From Ciceribacter sichuanensis (GTDB taxonomy: Bacteria > Pseudomonadota > Alphaproteobacteria > Rhizobiales > Rhizobiaceae): a stretch of DNA of 64,000 bases. The notes under the pieces were generated by a model. That model did not search any database. It saw only the letters and a program-made list of their open reading frames with translations, and was not told where the DNA came from. The DNA is taken from assembly GCF_024055605.1 (NCBI RefSeq), contig NZ_JAMXLX010000006.1, forward strand, positions 62,001-126,000. Direction: 5' to 3'. Position 1 is the stretch's first letter; each line of letters starts with the position of its first letter. Position numbers and translations under genes: made by a program. Of this stretch, positions 51,446 to 61,221 are shown in pieces.

Positions 51446-53272
51446 TCAGGCCGCACTCTGGCGATAGGCCCGCCATCCGCCATAAGCGGTGATATCCGGC
51501 TGGCCGGCGATAGCGCTGCTTTCGCAGAGGAAACCGGTGACCTCAGAACCGTCCGCCAGCGTCAGCTTGCCGACGCCGAGCGGGGCGGGAATGCGGCCGA
51601 TGAAATCGCCGAAGCCGGCAACCGGCAGTGCCCAGATCTCGACGGCCACAGGCGCGCCGCCTTCGGCGCGGATCAGGCCCGGCTTTGCCGGCACGGTGCC
51701 GTTCAGCGCATAGAGCCTGTAGTCACCGCTGGTGGTGGTGGAGCGGCGGAAGAAACCGCCGCGCTCGGTGAGTTCGTGGTTGAGCGGCATGCCGGTGAGA
51801 TGGGCGCCGACCACGGCGATCTCCCGGTAGCCTTCCGGCAGCGGCTGTTCGGTCGCGTCCGGATAGGGATTGTCGAACTTGGCGAGCTTGAGGCCTGTTG
51901 CCCGGTGGAAGGCGGCGGCGATACCGGCTGCTCGGGCTTCCTCGAAACCGGGGGCGAGGAAGGTGACGCCGAGCGGCAGGCCGTCCTTGCGGAAGCCGTT
52001 GGGCACGGCGATGCCGCAAAGACCCATCAGGTTGACGAAGTTGGTGTAGATGCCGAGCCTGCTGTTCAGCTCGATCGGGTTTTCGGCGATCTCTTCCTTG
52101 GTGTAGATGGTCGGCGTTGTGGGCACCATCAGAACGGCGATGTCGTCCCATACGGCGCGAGTATCGCGCTTCAGTTCCGCGATGCGGTGGATTGCCGCGA
52201 AAGTATCGATGGCGCTGAAATTGCCGGATTTCGAGAGGATCTGCCGGGTGACCGGATGGATCGCATCCCGGTATTTTTCCAGCACGCTGTCGAGGCTGAG
52301 CGCGCGCTCGGAAATCCACGGGCCGTCATAGAGAATGCGCTGGGTTTCCTCGAAGGGAGTGAAATCCACCTCGACCTTCTCGCCGCCCATCGCGATGAGC
52401 CGCTCGACGGCCTCGTTGAACAGACGCTCGGCCTCGGCATCGCCGAAGAAGCGCAGGGCATCGCCTGCCGGCACGCCGAAACGGAATGTCTGTGCCGGCG
52501 CGATGGGAACCAGCGGCACGTCGTCGGCTTCCGGCTTCGAGAACGGGTAGGACGGATCGTAGCCGGCCATCAGGTCGAGCACCTTCATGCCATCCTCGAC
52601 GGTGAGCGAAAATACCGACAGCGTCTCGATGGTCTTCACGCAGCCGCCGCCGGAGACGCAGGCATTGCTGACGAGGCCGGGCGTCGGCTTGATGCCGACG
52701 ATGTTGTTGAAGCCGGCCGGAACGCGGCCGGAACCGGCGGCATCGTTGGCGATGGAAAAGCTCGACAGGCCGGCGGCGACCGAAACGCCCGAACCGGAGG
52801 AGGAGCCGCCGGAGATGTAACGCTCGTCGAACACCGAGGAGCAGGCGCCGTAAGGCGAGCGCATGCCGACGAGGCCGATGCCGAACTGGTCCATGTTGGT
52901 CTTGCCGATCAGAAGCGCGCCGGCGGAAAACAGCCGGTCGAGCGCCTGTCCGCTGGAGGTGGCGACATAGGCGCCTTCCTTCAGCGCATTGGTGGTCGGC
53001 AGTCCCACGATATCGTTGCAGTCCTTGACCGAGAAGGGAATGCCCCAGAGCGGCCGGCCGTCATGGCCTTCGGCCTCCAGTTCGGCCGCTGCCTTCAGCG
53101 CGGTTTCGCGCGGCACGAGATAGATCCAGACATGGTCGTCGCCGCGCGCTTCGATGCGGTCGTAGATGGCGCTGACGACGCGGGTCGGCGTGAGCGAGCC
53201 GCTGGCATAGGCATTGCCGAGCGTGGTGAGATCGAGACTGCCTGTGGCGTCGGACCAGATGAATTCTGACAT
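51446..53272 (-). CDS. atzF: Allophanate hydrolase (AtzF-like, amidase-signature enzyme)
   Basis: 608 residues, the length of allophanate hydrolases with the extra C-terminal domain. The amidase triad is visible: Lys83 in FSVKDCND, the cis-Ser in SGGSSSGSG (157-159) and the nucleophile Ser181 in AAGSGRVPAG. The last about 150 residues (from LTGMPLNHELTERGG) are the AtzF/DUF C-terminal domain that ends VTGFLCESSAIAG. It turns allophanate into CO2 and ammonia (via N-carboxycarbamate). Start at ATG 53272, 4 nt after the preceding stop. Its presence beside a biuret hydrolase-like gene implies allophanate as a pathway intermediate. Confidence 0.9.
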   Translation of the reverse strand: MSEFIWSDATGSLDLTTLGNAYASGSLTPTRVVSAIYDRIEARGDDHVWIYLVPRETALKAAAELEAEGHDGRPLWGIPFSVKDCNDIVGLPTTNALKEGAYVATSSGQALDRLFSAGALLIGKTNMDQFGIGLVGMRSPYGACSSVFDERYISGGSSSGSGVSVAAGLSSFSIANDAAGSGRVPAGFNNIVGIKPTPGLVSNACVSGGGCVKTIETLSVFSLTVEDGMKVLDLMAGYDPSYPFSKPEADDVPLVPIAPAQTFRFGVPAGDALRFFGDAEAERLFNEAVERLIAMGGEKVEVDFTPFEETQRILYDGPWISERALSLDSVLEKYRDAIHPVTRQILSKSGNFSAIDTFAAIHRIAELKRDTRAVWDDIAVLMVPTTPTIYTKEEIAENPIELNSRLGIYTNFVNLMGLCGIAVPNGFRKDGLPLGVTFLAPGFEEARAAGIAAAFHRATGLKLAKFDNPYPDATEQPLPEGYREIAVVGAHLTGMPLNHELTERGGFFRRSTTTSGDYRLYALNGTVPAKPGLIRAEGGAPVAVEIWALPVAGFGDFIGRIPAPLGVGKLTLADGSEVTGFLCESSAIAGQPDITAYGGWRAYRQSAA

Positions 53273-53276
53273 GATG

Positions 53277-53930
53277 CTACTCCTGCGATGTCTTGAGAGC
53301 CGCCAGAACGTCGGCGGTGGCGGCAACGGCGCCGAAAAGGCCGTTGCCGAAGGTCGTGATGCGCAATTGCGCGGTGTGGCGCGGGTCGGACGTGCCCTTG
53401 CAGGCATCCGCGACCGCAATGCATTCGAAACCCATGTCGTTGGCGGCCCGCTGGGTGGCATGTACGATGCCTTCAGTCGGAAGGCCTGTGACGATGAGGT
53501 TGCGTACGCCGCGCCGGAGAAGCTCGTCCTCAAGTCCGGTGCGAATGAAGGCGTTGTCGCCGCCGAAATCGACGAGGATGGCATCCCCGGGAAGCGCCAG
53601 CCGGTCGCTGATCTGCCATTCGGGGGAATGCTTGTCGGGTACGCGATCGCCAAGCAGGCGGCGGCGCGCCGCAAGCGGGTCCTGCGCGCCATCGATACCC
53701 CGGCCAGCACCCCGGCGGGCGGCGACCACGGCAATGCCTGCGGAGTTCGCCGCATCGAGCAGTGATGCGGCGGCCTCTAGTTCCGCCCCGGCGGAAAGCT
53801 CCGCGATCATGCCGTTCTGGAGACCGAGCAGCAGGAGGGCGGTGTCGGAGGCCGACCATTGGCCGTCGAAGGGCCATGCATAGGGATTGGCGGCGATGGA
53901 GCCGAAGGACTTTACATCGCGCTCAGTCAT
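53277..53930 (-). CDS. Isochorismatase-fold paralog lacking all catalytic residues (predicted pseudoenzyme)
   Basis: 217 residues with the overall fold and N-terminal signature of biuret-type hydrolases (PYAWPFDGQWSASDTALLLL). Compared with the intact paralog just upstream, the Asp of IDMQ is Gly36 (LLGLQNG), the Lys of DKPGK is Phe122 (VDFGGDN), and the Cys of TSDCCV is Ile155 (PTEGIV). So the D-K-C triad is gone, yet the reading frame is intact and the rest of the fold is well kept, arguing for a retained non-catalytic role, perhaps as a partner subunit or ligand sensor. The start at 53930 overlaps the paralog's stop by 8 nt. Confidence 0.85.
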   Translation of the reverse strand: MTERDVKSFGSIAANPYAWPFDGQWSASDTALLLLGLQNGMIAELSAGAELEAAASLLDAANSAGIAVVAARRGAGRGIDGAQDPLAARRRLLGDRVPDKHSPEWQISDRLALPGDAILVDFGGDNAFIRTGLEDELLRRGVRNLIVTGLPTEGIVHATQRAANDMGFECIAVADACKGTSDPRHTAQLRITTFGNGLFGAVAATADVLAALKTSQE

Positions 53931-54632
53931 CGGCCTTCTCTCCATGTGTCCCATCGAGCATCGCTCTGAACGCGGCGCGATCGGAGACGCCGCCCCAGCG
54001 GCCGCCGAAGGATTTAAGGATCTCGATGGTCGCCTCATGATTGGGAGTCTCGACGGCGGCGGTGCAGTCTTCGAGCAGCACGCATTCGATGCCGTATTCG
54101 AAACCGTCGCGCAGGGTGGACTGCACGCAGCAATCCGAGGTGACGCCGGTGACGACGAGGCGGGTGATGCCGCGCTTTTCCAGCGCGTCCGCCAGTTCCG
54201 TGCGGTGGAAGGAGGATTTGCCCGGCTTGTCGATGATGATTTCGCCTGCGGCCGGCTCGAGTTCCGGAATGATCTGCCAGCCCGGTTCGCCCTGCACGAG
54301 GATGCGGCCGTTCTTGCCCATGTCGCCGATGCCGAGGCCATGGACGCGGGTGCGCCACTGCTTGTTGGCATGAAGATCCGAGAGATCCGGCTTGTGGCCC
54401 TCGCGGGTGTGGATGATGGTGATGCCGGCTTTCCGGGCCGCTTCCAGCGCGTCGCGGATCGGTTCGATGACGGAGCGGGTGTTGGAGACGTCTTCGCCGA
54501 GCTGGTCGACCCAGCCGCCGGGCGCGCAGAAATCCACCTGCATGTCGATGATGATGAGCGCGATCCCAGCCTTCGACACGGGACCGCCGAGCGGCCAGAA
54601 ACTGCTGGTTTCAAGCCCCATTGCAGGCGCGC

Positions 54633-54636
<4 letters not shown>
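53923..54636 (-). CDS. biuH: Biuret hydrolase-like (BiuH) cysteine hydrolase, isochorismatase superfamily
   Basis: 237 residues. Complete triad: Asp31 (IIIDMQVDF), Lys137 (IIDKPGK) and Cys170 (VTSDCCVQST). The internal stretches THTREGHKPDLSDL-like (IIHTREGHKPDLSDLHANKQW) and RILVQGEPGWQIIPEL match the rhizobial biuret hydrolase as I remember it; RutB-type ureidoacrylate amidohydrolase is the nearest alternative. It would convert biuret to allophanate and ammonia, feeding the allophanate hydrolase two genes on. Starts with GTG at 54636 overlapping the transporter ATPase stop (GTGA); an ATG at 54621 is the alternative. Confidence 0.78.
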
Positions 54637-55781
<1,145 letters not shown>

Positions 55782-55791
55782 GTCGGAAATC

Positions 55792-56613
55792 CTACTGTAC
55801 GCCGTTTGTCGCGCCCTGGACGAAGTAGCGGTTCATGAACAGCGCCATCAGGACAATCGGGATCGTTGAGAAATGGGCGAGCGCGCCGAGCGTGCCCCAG
55901 GTGATGTCCTTGGTGCCGTAGGCGGTGAGCAGCGCCACCGAGATCGGCTTGGAATCGAGCGTGGTCAGGAACATCGGGTGAAGGAAGTCGTTCCACGAGA
56001 ACATCATGCAGAACAGCGCGCAGGCGATCATGCCGGAACGGGTGGCGGGAACCGCGACCTTGAGAAAGGCCCCCATCTGCGTGCAGCCATCGGTCAGCGC
56101 CGCCTCCTCCATGTCGGGAGGCAGCGACTTGAAATAGGAAAACATCATCCACGTCACGAAGGCGCAGTTGAGCATGGTGTTGAAGACGATGACCGCCCAC
56201 CAGCTGCCGAGCAGGCCGATATCGCGCATCAGCAGATAGAAGGGGATGAGCGCCGCAATCGCCGGGATCATGCGGATCGCCAGGAAGAAATAGGCAAAGC
56301 CCGCCGCATAACGCGACTTGGCCCGCGCCAGCGCATAACCGGCCGGAACGCCGAGCAGCAGCGACAGGACGGTCGTTCCGATGCTGATGATGAGCGAGGA
56401 GCGCACCAGCGATACCACGTCGAAGGCGGCGAACGCCTTGCGGAACTGGTCGAGCGTCGGCTCGAAGAACAGCGTCGGCGGCACGGAGAAGATCTGGTTC
56501 GACGGCTTGTAGGCGGTTGCGATCAGCCAGCACACCGGCAGCAGGAACAGCACGGTAATAGCGAGAACGGCGGCGCGCTCGACGATGATGCGGCGTTTGG
56601 TGACCATGGCCAT
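55792..56613 (-). CDS. ABC transporter permease, CUT1 type (UgpE/MalG-like)
   Basis: 273 residues, six helices. EAA loop reads MEEAALTDGCTQMGAFLKVAVPATRSG. The start was set at ATG 56613 (MAMVTKRR), which has GGAAGTAA before it and follows the first permease stop by 4 nt; the in-frame ATG at 56640 lies inside that gene. Pairs with the UgpA-like permease. Confidence 0.9.
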   Translation of the reverse strand: MAMVTKRRIIVERAAVLAITVLFLLPVCWLIATAYKPSNQIFSVPPTLFFEPTLDQFRKAFAAFDVVSLVRSSLIISIGTTVLSLLLGVPAGYALARAKSRYAAGFAYFFLAIRMIPAIAALIPFYLLMRDIGLLGSWWAVIVFNTMLNCAFVTWMMFSYFKSLPPDMEEAALTDGCTQMGAFLKVAVPATRSGMIACALFCMMFSWNDFLHPMFLTTLDSKPISVALLTAYGTKDITWGTLGALAHFSTIPIVLMALFMNRYFVQGATNGVQ

Positions 56614-56617
56614 CGCG

Positions 56618-57535
56618 TTACTTCCCGTTGATCCGGACATCGGCGCGGCGCACCACCAGCATCAGCACCGTCGCCATCAGCGCGATGAACAGCAGGGTGA
56701 CATTGCCGACGGCCGATGCATAGCCGACATTGAAGAATTGCAGACCCTCCTTGACGCCCAGCATCATCAGCGTGTTCGTCGCATCGTCGGGGCCGCCGCC
56801 GGTGGTGACGAAGATGGTGTCGAAAACGCGGAAGGCATCCATGCTTCTGAGCGTCAGCGCCAGAAACACCGAAGGCAGCATCAGCGGCAGGATCAGCATG
56901 CGGAAGCGCTGCCATGCGGTGGCGCCATCCACCCTGCCCGCCTCCAGCACGTCATTCGGCAGGGCTTTCAGGCCGGCGAGCAGGATGAGGGCCATCAGCG
57001 GCGTCCATTCCCAGCAGTCGATGAGGATCAGCATCCAGAGTGCCGTGTCGCCGCTGGTCATCAGGCCGCTGCGCGGGCCGATGCCGGCTTCGGAGAGGAA
57101 ATAGCCGATCAGGCCGTAATCCGCGCCGAGCAACGCCTTGAAGATCAGGCCGACCACCAGCGGGGTGATGGTTGCGGGGATCAGCAGGAAGGCAAGGACG
57201 ATGCGGTTGAAGCGGCTGTCGCGCCACAGGAGAAGGGCGAGGCCGAAGCCGAAGACCAGCTGCAGCCCGACGCTGAAGATGGTGAACTGGAAGGTGTTGA
57301 GGATGGCCTTCTGGGTCGAGGGATCCGAGAATATGTCGATGTAGTTCTGGAAGCCGACGAACTTGGTGCGGGCTGGCCGCAGCAGATTGTAGCGGTAGAA
57401 ACTGTACCAGATGCCCTGCCCGAGCGGCCACAGCCCGATGGCCGCGACATAGAGGACGGCAGGGGCTGCCATGAAGAACAGGAAAAACCTGCGACGGTCT
57501 GAGAAGCTGTAACGCACAGGTCCAACGCGCTCCAC
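56618..57535 (-). CDS. ABC transporter permease, CUT1 type (UgpA/MalF-like)
   Basis: 305 residues. Six helices with the N-terminal FLFFMAAPAVLYVAAIGLWPLG, periplasmic loop, and EAA loop DVLEAGRVDGATAWQRFRMLILPLML. Spaced 123 nt after the receptor gene; no obvious terminator in that gap. Belongs to the sugar-type CUT1 class by sequence, although the downstream enzymes point to a nitrogen compound. Confidence 0.92.
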   Translation of the reverse strand: MERVGPVRYSFSDRRRFFLFFMAAPAVLYVAAIGLWPLGQGIWYSFYRYNLLRPARTKFVGFQNYIDIFSDPSTQKAILNTFQFTIFSVGLQLVFGFGLALLLWRDSRFNRIVLAFLLIPATITPLVVGLIFKALLGADYGLIGYFLSEAGIGPRSGLMTSGDTALWMLILIDCWEWTPLMALILLAGLKALPNDVLEAGRVDGATAWQRFRMLILPLMLPSVFLALTLRSMDAFRVFDTIFVTTGGGPDDATNTLMMLGVKEGLQFFNVGYASAVGNVTLLFIALMATVLMLVVRRADVRINGK

Positions 57536-57658
57536 TCTAAATCCGGTTCGCCGTCAGGAAAGCGGCGGAGACCGAAGTTTGTCATACTGCTCGCAATTTC
57601 GCCTGCGTTGCAATCGGGGGCCGCCCGCCGTTGTCGCGACGGCGGGCGGAGCTGTTCG

Positions 57659-58954
57659 TCAGAACAGTTTTTCAGCGGCTGCCTGAGCCTTGTCGAGAGC
57701 ATCCTTCGGCGTGACCGAACCGGAGAGCGCCGAGTTGACGGCGGTGCCGAGCAGATCCTGGATTTCCGGATACTGCGGAATGCGCGGGCGGAACTCGCCA
57801 TTGCCGTGTTCGTAGGTTTCCTTGAGAACCGGCAGGAAGTCGAACTTGGCGTTCAGGTCGGCGTCATCGAGCTCGCTCTTGCGGATGAAGCCGCCGGCGC
57901 CGAGCATGTTGAATTCCTTGTGGATCTTCTTGCTGGTGACCCACTTGATGAAGGTCCAGGCCGCTTCCTGCTTGGCAGCATCGATATCGGCGTTGATCGA
58001 CAGGCCCCAGCCGCCGACGCCGTATTGCGGCGTCATGCCTGCGGAAACCGGAGCAACCGAAATGCCGACCTTGCCGACGATGTTGGAGACCTTGGGATCG
58101 GAATAGGAAGTGGCGCCGACGGACCAGGTCTGCATGAAGGCTGCGAGACCCTGGCGGAAGCTTTCCTCGCGGCCGCCCCAGTCATATTCGATGGCGCCGG
58201 GAGGGGCCGCTTCCGTGAAGAGCTTCTTGTAGACTTCGAGGCTCTTGATATTGGCTTCGGAGTTCAGCGCCGGGTTGCCCTCCTTGTCGAGGATCGAGCC
58301 GCCGAGCTGGCTGTTGTACTGCATCCAGTCCTGCGCCACGGCCGGGCCCTTCTGGCCGTTGGCAACGAAGCCGTACTGCTTCTTGGCGGGATCGTTGAGC
58401 TTCAGCGCGTCTTCGACCAGTTCGTCCATGGTCTTGGGAACGGAAAGGCCGGCGGCTTCCAAGAGGTCCTTGCGATAGGCGAGAACGTTGGCATAGGCGG
58501 CCAGCGGATAGGCGACATACTTGCCGTCATACTGGCCGAGCGACGTCAAGATGACCGGGTAGATATCATCGAGATCGAGTTCGGCGGCGTCGCGCTTGAC
58601 CCAGTCCGTCAGGTCGACCGTATACTTGTTTTCCGCATAGGAACCGGCCCAGACGATGTCCATGGTGACGAGGTCGTAGCCCTTGGTGTCGCCGATGAAG
58701 TCGGCGGTCGTCTTGGTCAGCAGCGTGCCGTAGTCCATGATCTCGACCTTGACGTCGGCGCCGGTCTCTTCCTTGAAGGCCGGGGCGAGCGTCTGCAGCA
58801 CATTGGCGAAACCGTCGTTCATCGAGGCAATCGTCAGCGTCACGCCGTCGAGCGACTTGGCCTCGGCATAGGCGGCGGACGCCATGAGCGCGAGAACCGA
58901 TACCGCCAGCCTGCCGGCCCGGACGGTCATGCGTGGTGAGGATAGTTTCATCAT
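57659..58954 (-). CDS. Periplasmic substrate-binding protein, CUT1 family 1 type
   Basis: 431 residues from the ATG at 58954 (a second ATG follows at once). Signal peptide: RMTVRAGRLAVSVLALMASAAYA. The mature receptor is an SBP_bac_1 type: LTIASMNDGFANVLQTLAPAFKEETGADVKVEIMDYG, YDLVTMDIVWAGSYAENKY and YPLAAYANVLAYRKDLLE. First gene of the ten-gene operon (58954 down to 47272). Family ligands are usually oligosaccharides or glycerol phosphate; here the downstream genes suggest a nitrogen-rich or glycosylated ureide compound. Confidence 0.9.
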   Translation of the reverse strand: MMKLSSPRMTVRAGRLAVSVLALMASAAYAEAKSLDGVTLTIASMNDGFANVLQTLAPAFKEETGADVKVEIMDYGTLLTKTTADFIGDTKGYDLVTMDIVWAGSYAENKYTVDLTDWVKRDAAELDLDDIYPVILTSLGQYDGKYVAYPLAAYANVLAYRKDLLEAAGLSVPKTMDELVEDALKLNDPAKKQYGFVANGQKGPAVAQDWMQYNSQLGGSILDKEGNPALNSEANIKSLEVYKKLFTEAAPPGAIEYDWGGREESFRQGLAAFMQTWSVGATSYSDPKVSNIVGKVGISVAPVSAGMTPQYGVGGWGLSINADIDAAKQEAAWTFIKWVTSKKIHKEFNMLGAGGFIRKSELDDADLNAKFDFLPVLKETYEHGNGEFRPRIPQYPEIQDLLGTAVNSALSGSVTPKDALDKAQAAAEKLF

Positions 58955-59330
58955 GGACTGCCAACCTCTTCTTTTTTCGGAACGGGATGATGGCAGGTTA
59001 GTCATGACCGATTTCAAGTCAAACAAAAATTCACATCCATCACAAAAAACATACCACTTCCATCCTCTCTGATTAATCCTTTTGCAAGGTGATGAAAGCG
59101 TAATCGCGATTTGATCCAATTTCAGGCAGGATTGCCTGATTTTTCATCCTATTGTTTTTGCTCTGATATTTTTGTTGCGTCTGTTCAGTATCCATTTTCC
59201 GCCGGAAAATGGTCTGAGCGCGTGCATCAAAGGGTGTGCATGTGCGAAAAAATTGAAAACAACACAATCAAACACTTTACAACTTTTCCACTCTCGATAC
59301 TCTGACGGCGTTTTCCGGAGAAAAATCGCC
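58955..59330. other. 376-bp AT-rich divergent intergenic region
   Basis: Markedly more AT-rich than its surroundings; lies between the receptor operon and the FAD oxidoreductase gene. It holds AATCAAACAC (59266-59275) and TCAAACA (59019-59025), similar to sequence upstream of the deoR gene, a terminator-like hairpin (59122-59144), and presumably both promoters. I see no gene in it. Confidence 0.7.
59122..59144 (+). terminator. Terminator-like hairpin in the divergent region (attenuator or sRNA end)
   Basis: Perfect 7-bp stem TCAGGCA / TGCCTGA, loop GGAT, followed by TTTTTC on the plus strand. No coding region ends before it on that strand. It lies about 190 nt upstream of the FAD gene start, so it could be a leader attenuator, the 3' end of a small RNA, or an operator. 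Confidence 0.4.
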
Positions 59331-60806
59331 ATGCAGCCATCGACAGCGGATGTTTCAGCTTCCCCCTGCCCCGCATATGGAGCGGAGGCGCTTGCAGCAC
59401 TTGAAGCGCAGGTGGCGCGCGAGCTGGCGATGATCGAGGCCGGCCAGCGCGAATGGGTGCCGGAGCGGCGCGACGCTGCGGGCGAGGTGATGGCCGATGT
59501 GGTCATCGTCGGCGCCGGCCTCTCGGGCCTGTCGGTCGCCTTCGGGCTGAAGCGGCAGGGCGTTCAGCGCGTGGTTCTCATCGATGCCGCGCCGGAAGGC
59601 CGCGAGGGACCGTGGGTCACGACGGCGCGCATGCGCACCCTGCGCTCGCCGAAGACGCTGACCGGGCCGGATCTCGCAATACCCTCATTGACCTATCGCG
59701 CCTGGCATGAAGCCAGCTTCGGCAGAGAGAACTGGGACGCGCTGGACAAGATCGACCGGGTCGACTGGATGGCCTATCTCGGCTGGTTCCGCGCGGTGCT
59801 CGGCCTGAAGGTGCGCAACGACACCAGGCTCATCCGCATCGAGCCCGGCCAGGGCTATCTGCGCCTGCAGGTGGAAGAGCATGGCGTGGCGAAGGAAATT
59901 GCCGGCCGCAAGGTGGTGATCGCCACCGGTCTGGAAGGTGCCGGCCGGCTGAACGTGCCTGATGTCATCCGCGAAAACCTTGCGCGCGACCACTGGACCC
60001 ATAGCGGCGAAGAGATCGACACTGCTTTTCTCGCGGGCAAGCGGATCGGCGTTCTGGGCGCTGCGGCATCGAGCTTCGACTGGGCGGTGACGGCGCTGGA
60101 AGCCGGCGCCGAAAGCGTCACGGTTCTGGCGCGTTCCTCCGTGATGCCGCGCACGGAACTGCTGGACTGGTCGAACTTTCCGGGCTTCCTCAACCATTTC
60201 GCCGATCTGGACGATCGCAGCCGTTACCGCTTTACCCGGCGGATGTTCGCCTTCAAGACGCCGCCGACCAACGAGATGTTCAACCGCGCCATGGCCTTCG
60301 ACGCCTGCCGGCTGGTGACGGGGGCCGACCTCCGCTCGATCGCCATGGATGGCGATGACATCCTGATCGGCACCAGCGCTGGCGATTTCCGCTTCGACCA
60401 CCTGCTGCTCGGCACCGGCTACCGCGTCGATCTCGCGTGCCGGCCGGAGCTTTCCAACCTGATCGGCTCGGTCGCCACCTGGGCCGACCGTTTCGTGCCC
60501 AACGAGGGCGAGGACGACAGCGATCTGCTCGCCTATCCCTATCTCGGCCCGGCCTTCGAATTTCAGGAAAAGGCGCCGGGTACGCTGCCGATGCTCGCCG
60601 ACATCCACGTCTTCAACAACGCCGCGGTTCCGAGCCTCGGGCCGGTCTGCAACGGCATCACCGGCCTGAAATCCGGCGTGCCGAAACTGGTCTCCGGCAT
60701 CTGCCGCGGCCTCTTCCAGGCCGACGCCGAGCATTTCTACCGCTCGCTCGACGGCTACGACAAGATCCATTTCCAGCCGGAATATTGCTGCGACGGGGCG
60801 GCTTGA
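59331..60806 (+). CDS. FAD/NAD(P)-binding oxidoreductase (flavin monooxygenase-like)
   Basis: 491 residues. FAD-binding GxGxxG at 61-66 (VVIVGAGLSGLSV) after a 50-residue helical N-terminus; second Rossmann motif IGVLGAAASSFDWA for NAD(P)H; C-terminal GTGYRVDLA. The arrangement is that of class B flavin monooxygenases and related pyridine-nucleotide oxidoreductases. The second motif is degenerate in its last Gly. Starts with ATG 59331 behind TTTTCCGGAG. Divergent from the ten-gene operon, with which it probably shares control; it may hydroxylate the same substrate or its precursor. Confidence 0.85.
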   Translation: MQPSTADVSASPCPAYGAEALAALEAQVARELAMIEAGQREWVPERRDAAGEVMADVVIVGAGLSGLSVAFGLKRQGVQRVVLIDAAPEGREGPWVTTARMRTLRSPKTLTGPDLAIPSLTYRAWHEASFGRENWDALDKIDRVDWMAYLGWFRAVLGLKVRNDTRLIRIEPGQGYLRLQVEEHGVAKEIAGRKVVIATGLEGAGRLNVPDVIRENLARDHWTHSGEEIDTAFLAGKRIGVLGAAASSFDWAVTALEAGAESVTVLARSSVMPRTELLDWSNFPGFLNHFADLDDRSRYRFTRRMFAFKTPPTNEMFNRAMAFDACRLVTGADLRSIAMDGDDILIGTSAGDFRFDHLLLGTGYRVDLACRPELSNLIGSVATWADRFVPNEGEDDSDLLAYPYLGPAFEFQEKAPGTLPMLADIHVFNNAAVPSLGPVCNGITGLKSGVPKLVSGICRGLFQADAEHFYRSLDGYDKIHFQPEYCCDGAA

Positions 60807-60926
60807 GGGGCGGCTGCAGTCCGTGTCCGGAACTGGAGCGCAACAGAAGGCAGACACTAGTAGTGATTTTTCCCGGAGAACACGCCACACGAGTGCTTTC
60901 GTCCACCCCCTCTACCCTGCCGGGCA

Positions 60927-60947
60927 TCTCCCCCACAAGGGGGGAGA
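60927..60947. repeat. Rhizobial GC-rich palindromic repeat, copy 3
   Basis: TCTCCCCC-ACAA-GGGGGGAGA, preceded by CCTGCCGGGCA. Lies in the 415-bp gene-free stretch 60807-61221 between two convergent genes, which holds only this copy and the inverted copy at 61046. Confidence 0.8.
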
Positions 60948-61045
60948 CAGGATAGCGTACACCGCTCGTTCCTTTTTCAAGAACCTGTTCCTGGTTCGAC
61001 TGTCGCAGAGAGGTCAGGAGGCCGAGAGGTTGGCCGTTCTGCCGT

Positions 61046-61066
61046 TCTCCCCCCTTGTGGGGGAGA
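61046..61066. repeat. Rhizobial GC-rich palindromic repeat, copy 4 (inverted to copy 3)
   Basis: TCTCCCCCCTTGTGGGGGAGA followed by TGGCC-GGCAGG-CCA. The opposite orientation to copy 3 means the pair, about 100 bp apart, can also fold together as one long hairpin between the convergent FAD and questin oxidase-like genes, and may end both transcripts. Confidence 0.8.
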
Positions 61067-61221
61067 TGGCCGGCAGGCCAGAGGGGGTGACGCGTTCGCA
61101 TCGATGGACCTAATAAGGTTTCCCGGAAGATGCCGCCCCATTCTTATTCGGAAAGCGGAACGCTGCAGTCCGGCTTCGGGATTCGGTTCCTTCGCGCCAA
61201 CCGGCAAAGCCCCTGACGCAC

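Noticed and set aside
58955..59330. A sigma-54 promoter (TGGC-N9-TTGC) for the nitrogen operon
   Set aside because: A TGGCAGG is present near 58991, but the matching -12 element is missing.
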